This document shows, one piece after another, positions 1 through 7,659 of a stretch of DNA of 38,042 nt. The position numbers were made by a program, and so were the translations under genes. Below the pieces are notes generated by a model, which saw only the letters and a program-made list of their open reading frames with translations, had not been told where the DNA came from and did no database searches. Each line of letters begins with the position of its first letter. Within the stretch, counting starts at the first letter, position 1. Source of the DNA: UBA6049 sp965662345 (GTDB taxonomy: Bacteria; Bacteroidota; Bacteroidia; Flavobacteriales_G; Salibacteraceae); NCBI GenBank assembly GCA_965662345.1, contig CBFIHE010000021.1, positions 1 to 38,042 of the forward strand, given 5' to 3'.

Positions 1-453
1 TTTTCCGCCATCTTTACCGGATAGAACAACGGTGTTAAGCCCTTTATTCTTGGCAGTTTCTACGGCACGAATCACATTTTTGGAATTCCCGCTGGTACTT
101 ATTCCCAGTAGAACATCTCCTTTATTGCCCATGCCTTCTACAAACCGAGAAAAGATTTCATCGTAGCCAAAATCATTCCCCGCACAGGTTAGAAATCCTG
201 CATCTGATATAGCAATGGCGGGCAGTGATTTTCTATTATCACGATATCTGCCTGTAAGCTCTTCTGCAAAGTGCATGGCATCGCTCATACTGCCACCATT
301 TCCACATGAAATTATTTTGCCTCCGTGGAGTATGCTTTCTAACATTAGTTGGCCTGCATTCTCAATGGCGTTAATATTAGCTTCTTGATTGATGAACTGT
401 TCCAACACGCGTTGGCTTTCTTCCAATTCTTTGCGGATGAATTCTTTACTCAT
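1..453 (-). CDS. gmhA: Phosphoheptose isomerase GmhA, N-terminal 151 residues (runs off window)
   Basis: GmhA converts sedoheptulose 7-phosphate to D-glycero-D-manno-heptose 7-phosphate, the first step of ADP-heptose synthesis for the LPS core; it is cytoplasmic. The visible 151 residues (enterobacterial enzymes have about 190) are a SIS sugar-isomerase domain. The hallmark stretches are CGNGGS, DAMHFAEELTGRYR, AISD, GNDFGYDEIFSRFVE and LLGISTSGNS, ending at GKDGGK at the window edge. The glutamate of AEELTG corresponds to a catalytic residue of the family. The ATG at 451-453 is the only good start and lies a few bases below a perfect -7 box (461-468). The gene is cut by the window edge and is not truncated as far as can be seen. 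Assignment is secure because the motifs match GmhA and not other SIS proteins. Confidence 0.93.
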   Translation of the reverse strand, partial: MSKEFIRKELEESQRVLEQFINQEANINAIENAGQLMLESILHGGKIISCGNGGSMSDAMHFAEELTGRYRDNRKSLPAIAISDAGFLTCAGNDFGYDEIFSRFVEGMGNKGDVLLGISTSGNSKNVIRAVETAKNKGLNTVVLSGKDGGK

Positions 454-460
454 GGTAAGT

Positions 461-468
461 CAAAGGTA
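461..468 (-). promoter_or_regulatory. -7 box (TACCTTTG) for gmhA
   Basis: Reads TACCTTTG on the minus strand, an exact match to the Bacteroidota -7 consensus TAnnTTTG. It ends 7 bases before the gmhA ATG, so the transcript would have a leader of only a few bases. No well-spaced TTG -33 element is obvious. Confidence 0.5.
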
Positions 469-480
469 ATTTTTCCCTTG

Positions 481-1401
481 TTAGAATCTGTAGACCAAAG
501 ATGGTCTAACAACAAGAGACCTGGTTAACCCATCGGGCCTGTTCTCTCGAACGATAACAGGTATGCCTCCTGAGAATTCAACAGCCCAGTGCTCTTTGAT
601 TTCGTAACGAGCAGCAGCTGTAAGATTCAAGGTGAGGCCTTGGGAGTTCTCTGCATCAACCCGAATGAAATTTCCTTGCATATCAGGCTGTAAATAAGAA
701 TCGTTTGCTATGTGGTAAATAGGGAGCACTCCAAGCTTTACATATCCATTATCAAATTGAAAAGCCTTTTCTAATCGAAGCATTACATCGGCTCTGCGTT
801 CAAGTTTTCTAGATAAATAGTATGCGCTTTCACCCGGCCAATCTGCAGGATTATAGACATTGTCATTCTGTTGTGAGAGCGGCACTTGCACACCACCAGA
901 GAGAAACCAGGTTTTGTATTGCAAACTCATTCCAAAAATTCCATCATAGGTGCCCAAAGAGGTTTGGTAGGGCATGGGAAGGTCATTTCCATCAATCTGA
1001 TTATTGGAGTTTCCAGAGGCGATGCGCACTCCAAAGGTGGCACTAAACCTCCATTGGTTCTTGCTGTAGAAACGATGTGCAAACGAAGCAATGAAATCAC
1101 CTAGACCTTGATTTGTGCCTAGGTTTCCTGATGCTATCTGATACGGTATCTTAAGTTGAACTACATTGTTTTCATCCAACATGAAGAGACCTTCAACTTG
1201 TGGGATGAAAAACTGTGTTCCCTGTTCGCCTACTTCATAGGCCAAGGTTAACTTAACCTCATTGCGTTTATCGTTTTCACTGTGGTTAATGCCGTTGCCG
1301 TTTAAACCACCTGCAGAACAGAAGCCTGCATCGCTGCAACCCTGACTATAAGCGCCAGTAATTACAAGGCTGAACATAAGACTAAAGAGAAGCTTTCTCA
1401 T
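481..1401 (-). CDS. Outer-membrane beta-barrel protein, transporter/MetA-like
   Basis: A 306-residue protein with a clear signal peptide (MRKLLFSLMFSLVITGAYSQ, cleavage near residue 20) and a terminal phenylalanine (YRF), the usual end of outer-membrane barrels. The mature part is made of alternating amphipathic strands separated by short turns. It contains GLGDF and GVRIASGNS segments like those of the phenol-degradation MetA/transporter barrel family (Pfam PF13557); that family name is an inference from the look of the sequence. A cysteine- and glycine-rich segment (GCSDAGFCSAGGLNGNG) directly follows the signal peptide. It lies between dsbD and gmhA on the same strand with gaps of 49 and 27 bases. 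The substrate is unknown. Confidence 0.7.
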   Translation of the reverse strand: MRKLLFSLMFSLVITGAYSQGCSDAGFCSAGGLNGNGINHSENDKRNEVKLTLAYEVGEQGTQFFIPQVEGLFMLDENNVVQLKIPYQIASGNLGTNQGLGDFIASFAHRFYSKNQWRFSATFGVRIASGNSNNQIDGNDLPMPYQTSLGTYDGIFGMSLQYKTWFLSGGVQVPLSQQNDNVYNPADWPGESAYYLSRKLERRADVMLRLEKAFQFDNGYVKLGVLPIYHIANDSYLQPDMQGNFIRVDAENSQGLTLNLTAAARYEIKEHWAVEFSGGIPVIVRENRPDGLTRSLVVRPSLVYRF

Positions 1402-1450
1402 TTCGTAAAAGTAGAAGTAAGCATAGCTTTAATTGGTAATAAAGCCGACA

Positions 1451-3937
1451 CTACCGGTTATCTGCCAAGAATGCTTTTTTACCGTTATCTAACCAGGTTA
1501 CAAACAAATCAATATCTGGGTTATAAGCTGCAGATTCGTGAAGCTGCTTGCCCTCGTGATTCAAGAAAACATAATACGGTTGTGAATTGGTTCCAAACTT
1601 GGCCGCTTGAAAATCACTCCATTTGTTACCAATGGTTTTCACTTTTTTGCCTGTAGTTTCAGAAACGTACTGTATGTCTTCTGGTAGACGAGTTTTCTCA
1701 TCTACATAGAGTGAAATCAAAACCACATCCTTGCGCAGTCGCTCCAATACTCTTGGGTCGCTCCACACTTGCTCTTCCATCTTCCTACAGTTTACGCAAG
1801 CCCATCCCGTAAAGTCTAGCATAACCGGTTTGCCAACCTCTTTGGCGTAAGCCATTCCTGTTTCATAATCATGGAAACAGTTCAAATTGTGTGGGCAATG
1901 AGCTGGATCAGATCCATCTGGTGGGAGCTCAGTGTGAGCACCTCCTCCAGTTCCCATGATTGTTGCTTTGCTGTAACCTACGCCATTAGGTGACTCACTG
2001 TAGAACATGGGTGGTGGAAATCCACTGATTAATTTTAGTGGTGCACCCCAAAGGCCAGGAACTAAGTAAATGGTGAATATTAAAGCGAAGGTTCCTAAAA
2101 CTGCACGACCCACACTTAACCTATCTAGAGGAGAATCATGCGGCATGCGGATAAATCCTAGCAAGTAAAGGCTAAGTGCTGCAGACACACCAATCCAAAT
2201 GGCAATGAAAAGCTCTCTGGTTAATACGTGCGCTTGTACCACTAAATCTGCATTAGACAAAAACTTGAAAGCCAAGCCTAATTCCAAAAAGCCCAGAACT
2301 ACCTTAACAGAGTTTAACCATCCACCAGATTTGGGTAGTGTGTTGAGCCACCCAGGAAATGCTGCAAAAAGTGCAAAAGGAAGTGCTAATGCCAGCGAGA
2401 ACCCGAACATACCAATTAACGGTCCAGAAACTCCACCATGTACCGCAGCATCTACTAGTAAAGTTCCTATGATGGGTCCCGTACAACTAAATGATACCAG
2501 TGAAAGTGTAGTAGCCATAAAGAATATGCCAATCAATCCGCCTTTATCAGAGGCTTGGTCTGCCTTGTTTACCCAGCTGCTAGGCATGGTGATTTCAAAT
2601 GCTCCTAAGAAAGAGATGGCGAACACTACCAAGAGCACAAAGAAAATAACGTTAAACCAGAAATTGGTTGAAAGCGCATTGAGTGCATCTGCGCCAAAAA
2701 CAGAAGTAATGGCGAAGCCTAATAGCGTGTATATACCAATGATTGACGCACCGTAGAAAATAGCGTTGGAAATTCCTTTGGCTCTTGTTTTACTTTGTTT
2801 AGTAAAGAAACTCACAGTCATTGGAATCATAGGAAATACACATGGTGTGAGTAAGGCTGCAAACCCACCTAAAAAGCTAAGAAGGAAAATGCCAAGTAGA
2901 GATCTGCTTCCAGTTTTAGAGTTACTCTCTGAATCTTCAGCTGCATCAATTGTTGTTGCTTTTTCTGCTCCTTTACTCAGTGCAAATTCAAATTCAATGG
3001 CCTCTGGAGGTAGGCAACGCTTATCATCACAAGTCATGAAATAGACTTCTGCTTTTACATTCTTTACGTCTCCAGTGACTTTTATTTTCTGACTTATGGT
3101 TACCGTGTGCTCAAAGAAGCTCAGGTCCATCATGAAATTTGGGTCGTAATCGGTAATTAGCTTTCCATCTTCAATAACCTCTCCAACAAGCTCAACGCCT
3201 TCTTTGGTAAGGATAGTAAACTCAGTGGCAACTGGTCCATCATCTTCAGGCAGGTTTACTGAATATAAATGCCAATGATCGTCTATAGTTGCAGTTGCTT
3301 TTAACAGATATTCTCCATTACCTAAATCTTCCATAGAAGAGGCCCATGTGACTGGAGTTAAGATACCTGGTTCTTCTTTAGCCTCAGGTTCTTCTTCTGG
3401 TTTTTTGTTCTTTTCTGGGGTGATATTCTCGGTAGAACTCGTTTCTTCTTTGGTTCTTGGTGCAGAATCTGCTTTTTTCAACACGAAGCTAAAGTCTTTG
3501 TATTCTGGAGGAAGGCATTTACTGTCATCACAAACCATGAACTCTAGTTCGCCCGTGATGGTAGTACTCTCGGCAGATACCTTAACACGTTGCTTGAAAG
3601 TGGCTTCTTTTTCGAAGAACTTGAGCCGCATCATAAAAACGGGGTCGTCTATTTCAATACCCTCTGGTTCTTGGGCTTCTCCAAGTAAACTGTAGTCTGC
3701 GGATTCATTAAATGCAAAGCTTGTTGGAATGGGACCATCATCGGGTAAATCCATTCCATATAAGTGCCAATGGCCTTCAATTTTTGCAGTGAACTGCAGC
3801 TCAAATTCACCATTTCCTAAGGGAACGGCCTTGTAGCCCCAATCAACTGGATCTTCAATCTGTGCATTTGCTGAAAGGTGGGCAAAAAGGAGGAAAATCG
3901 GGAGAAATGTACCGATTAACGTCTTCAATAATTTCAT
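1451..3937 (-). CDS. dsbD: Thiol:disulfide interchange protein DsbD with duplicated N-terminal redox domain
   Basis: DsbD carries electrons from cytoplasmic thioredoxin across the inner membrane to periplasmic thiol proteins. This 828-residue copy has, in order: a signal peptide (1-26); a first DsbD-alpha-like domain (about 28-155) with C136/C141; an acidic proline-rich linker (about 160-190); a second alpha-like domain (about 193-325) with C303/C308; an eight-helix-type membrane domain with C366 (TPCVFPM) and C485 (SFSCTGP); and a C-terminal thioredoxin domain with C714-V-N-C717. E. coli DsbD has 565 residues and one N-terminal domain, so the second is an internal duplication and both copies keep the cysteine pair. 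The ATG at 3937 is chosen because a longer TTG start at 3970 would lie inside the -7 box at 3968-3975 and the signal peptide begins cleanly here. It is probably its own transcript. Confidence 0.93.
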   Translation of the reverse strand: MKLLKTLIGTFLPIFLLFAHLSANAQIEDPVDWGYKAVPLGNGEFELQFTAKIEGHWHLYGMDLPDDGPIPTSFAFNESADYSLLGEAQEPEGIEIDDPVFMMRLKFFEKEATFKQRVKVSAESTTITGELEFMVCDDSKCLPPEYKDFSFVLKKADSAPRTKEETSSTENITPEKNKKPEEEPEAKEEPGILTPVTWASSMEDLGNGEYLLKATATIDDHWHLYSVNLPEDDGPVATEFTILTKEGVELVGEVIEDGKLITDYDPNFMMDLSFFEHTVTISQKIKVTGDVKNVKAEVYFMTCDDKRCLPPEAIEFEFALSKGAEKATTIDAAEDSESNSKTGSRSLLGIFLLSFLGGFAALLTPCVFPMIPMTVSFFTKQSKTRAKGISNAIFYGASIIGIYTLLGFAITSVFGADALNALSTNFWFNVIFFVLLVVFAISFLGAFEITMPSSWVNKADQASDKGGLIGIFFMATTLSLVSFSCTGPIIGTLLVDAAVHGGVSGPLIGMFGFSLALALPFALFAAFPGWLNTLPKSGGWLNSVKVVLGFLELGLAFKFLSNADLVVQAHVLTRELFIAIWIGVSAALSLYLLGFIRMPHDSPLDRLSVGRAVLGTFALIFTIYLVPGLWGAPLKLISGFPPPMFYSESPNGVGYSKATIMGTGGGAHTELPPDGSDPAHCPHNLNCFHDYETGMAYAKEVGKPVMLDFTGWACVNCRKMEEQVWSDPRVLERLRKDVVLISLYVDEKTRLPEDIQYVSETTGKKVKTIGNKWSDFQAAKFGTNSQPYYVFLNHEGKQLHESAAYNPDIDLFVTWLDNGKKAFLADNR

Positions 3938-3967
3938 AATGTGAATCCTATTCTGTCTCGAGTTGGT

Positions 3968-3975
3968 CAAATGTA
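3968..3975 (-). promoter_or_regulatory. -7 box (TACATTTG) for dsbD
   Basis: Exact TAnnTTTG match on the minus strand, with a TTG at 4000-4002 as a possible -33 element (24-base spacing, at the long end). It predicts a start of transcription near 3964 and a leader of about 27 bases before the ATG at 3937. Confidence 0.55.
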
Positions 3976-4026
3976 ACCAATTCGGTTATTAGGAAACGTC
4001 AAGATAACGGCAAATTAACCTGCTTG

Positions 4027-4710
4027 TTATTCAGATATCTCTTCGTTTATATCTAAACTGAAGTAAGCTTGGATACCTCTTGTGGCAGCATACATGAAGG
4101 GGGTATCTATAAATGCGAAGAGGGCTTTAAACATCCAACCATCAATGATTAGCGAGAGCATTTGCGAAACTTCCATTCTGCCTGCAAAAAGTACCAATAC
4201 CACGAGTGAGGTGTCTAAAAGTTGTGAAACAACCGTTGAACCATTATTTCTGAGCCAAAGATATTTTCCGTTGGTTAGTTTTTTCCAGAAGTGATAGATT
4301 CTAACATCCACGAACTGTGCTGCTAAGTAGGCCAGCATTGAAGAAAGAATAACACGCCAAGAGTTGGCAAAAACGGCATCATAGGTCTCATCATTTACGG
4401 GCGATGCAGGAATAGCTGGAAATGAATGGCCGAGCCAAAGTGCGAATAAGACAAACACAGAGGCTAAAAAGCCAATAATTACCACCCGCTGAGTCTTTAC
4501 TCTGCCATAAATCTCAGATAGTATATCTGTTATTAGGAATGTTACAGGGTAGGGGAGTATACCTGCCGAAATTTCAAAGGTTTTGAATCCTAAGTCTACA
4601 CTAACAAACTTATTTGCGATGAGGTTGGTGGTAACTAGTGCGGCTATGAATAATGCCGCTAAGAATAAATAAAGAAAATCTGCGTCTTTTCGCTTGGAGA
4701 GAGATGTCAA
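4027..4710 (-). CDS. yhhQ: Queuosine precursor transporter, YhhQ/VUT family
   Basis: A 227-residue polytopic inner-membrane protein of the YhhQ (DUF165, VUT) family, which imports 7-deazaguanine precursors of the tRNA modification queuosine. Family signatures are the first helix ending in TTNLIANKF, the PYPVTFLITDILSEIYG stretch, AQFVDVRIYHFWKK, and LWLRNNGSTVVSQLLDTSLV. The only available start is TTG at 4708-4710, since there is no methionine before the first membrane segment. That TTG lies one codon after the TAG of the preceding gene and in the same frame, so its translation is probably coupled. It is the last gene of the probable porV-like to yhhQ transcript. Function is assigned from family resemblance; precursor specificity cannot be read from sequence. 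Confidence 0.88.
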   Translation of the reverse strand: MTSLSKRKDADFLYLFLAALFIAALVTTNLIANKFVSVDLGFKTFEISAGILPYPVTFLITDILSEIYGRVKTQRVVIIGFLASVFVLFALWLGHSFPAIPASPVNDETYDAVFANSWRVILSSMLAYLAAQFVDVRIYHFWKKLTNGKYLWLRNNGSTVVSQLLDTSLVVLVLFAGRMEVSQMLSLIIDGWMFKALFAFIDTPFMYAATRGIQAYFSLDINEEISE

Positions 4711-4713
4711 AGC

Positions 4714-5034
4714 CTATGAAATCTTTACGCTATGAATACGATGAATTGGAATGGGAACACCTCTTTTCAGTAAAATGTTTACTTCAGTGGTAGCCCAGAT
4801 TGTGGTATAAACTTGCTTTAAGCCATCACCGTCTTCAAATATGATTTTGAACTTTATTTTCTCCAAATTTCCAGCCCTTGTAGCTCGCACCAAATCTTGT
4901 TTATGCTTTTCTTTTTCATGGGAGCTGAACAGCACATCCGTCTTGGGAAATTTTAATTCTGCTATTAATTCTTTCTCTATGGTTTTGGGCGTAAAGCTCT
5001 CTTCGGCTCTTGCCGTAACATTGAATGCATCCAT
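4714..5034 (-). CDS. Uncharacterised small cytoplasmic protein
   Basis: A 106-residue soluble protein without signal peptide or membrane segment. Its centre is highly charged (residues about 20-70, with PKTDVLFSSHEKEKHKQDL) and the C-terminal half looks like a short beta-rich fold (KIKFKIIFEDGDG, TTIWATTEVNILLKRG, PIPIHRIHSV). I recognise no named domain. It resembles a conserved hypothetical of this phylum, but I cannot name the family. The ATG at 5032-5034 lies 10 bases after the tilS stop; a longer start at 5097 would overlap tilS and lack the clean MDAFNV beginning. It sits between tilS (lysidine in tRNA) and the queuosine-precursor transporter, so a link to tRNA biology is possible but unproven. 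Confidence 0.75.
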   Translation of the reverse strand: MDAFNVTARAEESFTPKTIEKELIAELKFPKTDVLFSSHEKEKHKQDLVRATRAGNLEKIKFKIIFEDGDGLKQVYTTIWATTEVNILLKRGVPIPIHRIHSVKIS

Positions 5035-5044
5035 AATCCTTGGT

Positions 5045-6358
5045 TTAAGTAGTTGATTTGGCGGTGATAAGGTAGATTTTTTTGATGGAATGTACAAGTT
5101 TCACTCTTTCAGAAATTACATGACCCACAACCCAAATGGGTCCAGTTTCATCGCATAATACAGGAATTTTATCTCGAAAAGATTTGGGAACTTTTGCATC
5201 TGAAAACACATCTGATAGTTTCTTGGTTCCGTTCATGCCCAATGGTTGAATTCTGTCTCCCTGTTCATAGGTCTTAAAATAAAGTTGCCCCTGAACGGAA
5301 TTGGGATTTAGATGTGCTTTGAATGGGTCTGGGTCTATCTGTGAATAATGGCTAACCTGTCCCGTTATCAGGTATTTACCGTATTGGAACGGAGAACAAG
5401 GAATGTCAAAAGCTAGTTTTTGAGTTTGAGTCTCGACTTTCGCAAACAGAATCAATTCATCTCCATGTACATTTATAGTATGAGTCTCGCTGTGATACAT
5501 TGCACCTGTTTTGGCCTTTAAAACAGTTTGGAGGGTATCTTTTGAAAATCCAAGAGGCGACAACCAAGTATGAAGCAACAAGCTCCCATGCTTTTGTTTA
5601 AAGGTAGCCTTAGATGCTTTTTGCACTTCTCCAGATATGGTTAGGGCTTGTGCTAATTCGTGCTGAAGGGAATCATTCAAATACGATGCAGCTTGTTTAA
5701 GGTGATCAAGTGATTGTGAAAAGCTAGACAGTAAAGCTGGATTGATTTTTTCCAACTCAGGAATCACTAGGTGTCTTATGCGATTACGCTGATAAGACAC
5801 ATCTGCATTACTCTGATCTGTTCTATGCTCAATGGTGTTTATTGCTGAATAGTCTTCAATCTCTTTACGAGTAAAGGGTAAAAGTGGGCGAATGATATTT
5901 TCTCTTTTGGGAGAAATACCAGTTAAACCATTTATACCTGTCTCTTTGGAGAGGTTAAGAAGCACCGTTTCTAATTGGTCGTTTAGATGCGTTCCAATCG
6001 CCACTTTGGTGTATCCTTCATCTTGCATGATTTCATTAAACCAGTTGAACCGAAGTTCACGTGCAGCCATTTGGGTAGAGATTCCTCTTTTTCTGGCAAA
6101 CTCTTTTGTGTTTACGCTTTTGGATAAAAAAGGAACTCCATATCTATTTGCTAAATCAGCTACAAAAGACTCATCTGCATTGGCAGCATCTCCTCGCAGT
6201 TGAAAGTTCATGTGCGCCAAGGCGAATGGAAAATTAGATTCATACATAAGGTGCGCTAGTACGGTAGAGTCTACTCCGGCACTTGCTCCAATAAGAATTT
6301 TGTCTTGAGCTTTTATAAGCTGATGCTGCTGAATAAATGAGAGAAAGCGTTCTAGCAT
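5045..6358 (-). CDS. tilS: tRNA(Ile)-lysidine synthetase TilS
   Basis: TilS converts cytidine 34 of the CAU-anticodon tRNA-Ile to lysidine, using ATP and lysine, so that the tRNA reads AUA codons. The 437-residue protein has an N-terminal PP-loop ATPase domain (about 1-215) and a C-terminal TilS domain with GDRIQPLGMNGTKKLSDVF (about residue 365 onward). Other family motifs are LAHMNFQLRG, GTHLNDQLETVLLNL and RIRHLVIPELE. The PP-loop reads SAGVDS (26-31) where SGGxDS is usual, a single Gly-to-Ala change. The ATG at 6356-6358 is preferred to an upstream ATG at 6376, which would overlap the pabB stop and add a non-conserved tail. It follows pabB by 14 bases in the same operon. Confidence 0.93.
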   Translation of the reverse strand: MLERFLSFIQQHQLIKAQDKILIGASAGVDSTVLAHLMYESNFPFALAHMNFQLRGDAANADESFVADLANRYGVPFLSKSVNTKEFARKRGISTQMAARELRFNWFNEIMQDEGYTKVAIGTHLNDQLETVLLNLSKETGINGLTGISPKRENIIRPLLPFTRKEIEDYSAINTIEHRTDQSNADVSYQRNRIRHLVIPELEKINPALLSSFSQSLDHLKQAASYLNDSLQHELAQALTISGEVQKASKATFKQKHGSLLLHTWLSPLGFSKDTLQTVLKAKTGAMYHSETHTINVHGDELILFAKVETQTQKLAFDIPCSPFQYGKYLITGQVSHYSQIDPDPFKAHLNPNSVQGQLYFKTYEQGDRIQPLGMNGTKKLSDVFSDAKVPKSFRDKIPVLCDETGPIWVVGHVISERVKLVHSIKKIYLITAKSTT

Positions 6359-6372
6359 GAGACAAAAGTAGC

Positions 6373-7659
6373 TCAAAGCCCTTTTAGCAGTTCAATAGAA
6401 GCTGTTGCTTTGAGTACACTCTCTTCATATTCTTTTTCTGGTATGGCATTGTAGGTGATTGCTCCACCAACTGGACAACTCACATAATCCAATCTATCAT
6501 TGTAAAGAATGCTTCTAATGACCACATTAAAGTCAAAGTCACCAGCCGGGGTAATGTATCCTATACTTCCAGAATAAATGCCTCTTCTAAAATACTCGGT
6601 GTCTTCTATAAGCTCCATGGCTCTTATTTTTGGTGCACCCGTCATGGAGCCCATGGGAAAGGCTTTTTTCAATGCATCAATACCATCAGTACCAGGTCTT
6701 AGTGTGGCTTCTACAGTAGAAATAAGTTGATGCACCTGCGGAAAGGAATAGCAACCAAATAGTTCTTTAACGTGTACACTTCCTCTAGTTGCAAAGTGCG
6801 ATAAATCATTGCGAACCAAGTCTACAATCATCACGTTCTCTGCACGCTCTTTGGGGTCGGCAACTAATGCTTTTCGAATAGCTAAGTCTTCTTCTGGGTT
6901 TTGACCTCGTTTTGCGGTTCCTTTTATGGGTTGAGAAACCAATTGATCTCCAGTTTTTTTAAGAAACCTCTCTGGACTGGCGCATAGTAGGTAGCTGTTC
7001 TCTATGCGATAAAAAGCGGCAAATGGAACTGGAGAACGCTTCATCATAGATTCAAAGGTGGAAACTGGATTGATTTTGGCGTTTTTTGCCACAAAATCTT
7101 GACAATAATTCGCTTCGTAGATATCACCAATTTTTATGTGGTGCAGTAATTTAGTTACTTCACTTATATAAGTGTTGTGGGTTATTAATGGTGTTAGCTC
7201 TATTGGCTCTTGAGCTCTTTTTGATGGGGTGTAGGAGAGAATAGTTTTAATGAGTGCCTGTACATTTTCATCTCCTCGGTACCACCACCCATCTTTATCT
7301 TTTCTAAAGAGATGATTAGGTACAAAGAAGCTGATATCTGTAAACCCAATATAATCAGGTTTTGCGGAATGCAGGTCTTCTAACTCGTTCTTTAAGTCGT
7401 ATGAGAAGTGACCCAATAGCCAATCTTTGTGCACTTCTCTAAAGGCTTTTAATTGATCAAATGAGTCTCCCTCTTTCGGATGAAATACTGCTTTTGCATC
7501 ACAGCCAAGTAAGAAATCGAATGTATTGGTATCTGGGTAAGAGTAGTTTCCATTTGAATTCGACCTTAAGTTGGCACAATATGAAAACTGTGCTGCCCAT
7601 TTCAGCAGCGCTTGCTCGAACCGAGCGGAATCATCTATGGAAACCGCAATGAAATTCAT
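6373..7659 (-). CDS. pabB: Aminodeoxychorismate synthase component I (PabB)
   Basis: PabB aminates chorismate to 4-amino-4-deoxychorismate, the branch point from the shikimate pathway to p-aminobenzoate and folate. The 428-residue protein contains the chorismate-binding domain (about 160-428). The diagnostic PIKGT motif carries the lysine used by PabB, where anthranilate synthase TrpE has PIAGT. Further family signatures are ENVMIVDLVRNDLS, AFPMGSMTGAPKIRAMELI, and SGSIGYITPAGDFDFNVVIRS. Its start codon at 7659 directly abuts the hemH stop codon, so the two are translationally linked. The glutamine amidotransferase partner PabA is not in the window. Salicylate or isochorismate synthase is less likely given PIKGT. 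Confidence 0.9.
   Translation of the reverse strand: MNFIAVSIDDSARFEQALLKWAAQFSYCANLRSNSNGNYSYPDTNTFDFLLGCDAKAVFHPKEGDSFDQLKAFREVHKDWLLGHFSYDLKNELEDLHSAKPDYIGFTDISFFVPNHLFRKDKDGWWYRGDENVQALIKTILSYTPSKRAQEPIELTPLITHNTYISEVTKLLHHIKIGDIYEANYCQDFVAKNAKINPVSTFESMMKRSPVPFAAFYRIENSYLLCASPERFLKKTGDQLVSQPIKGTAKRGQNPEEDLAIRKALVADPKERAENVMIVDLVRNDLSHFATRGSVHVKELFGCYSFPQVHQLISTVEATLRPGTDGIDALKKAFPMGSMTGAPKIRAMELIEDTEYFRRGIYSGSIGYITPAGDFDFNVVIRSILYNDRLDYVSCPVGGAITYNAIPEKEYEESVLKATASIELLKGL

Noticed and set aside
2199..2756. A 185-codon frame on the plus strand opposite dsbD
   Set aside because: It mirrors the membrane domain of dsbD, has no recognisable domain or promoter, and a low-complexity composition. 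It is an antisense shadow.
3938..3970. Longer DsbD start (TTG at 3970)
   Set aside because: The TTG is the end of the -7 box TACATTTG at 3968-3975 and would be at or before the transcription start; the signal peptide begins at the ATG at 3937.
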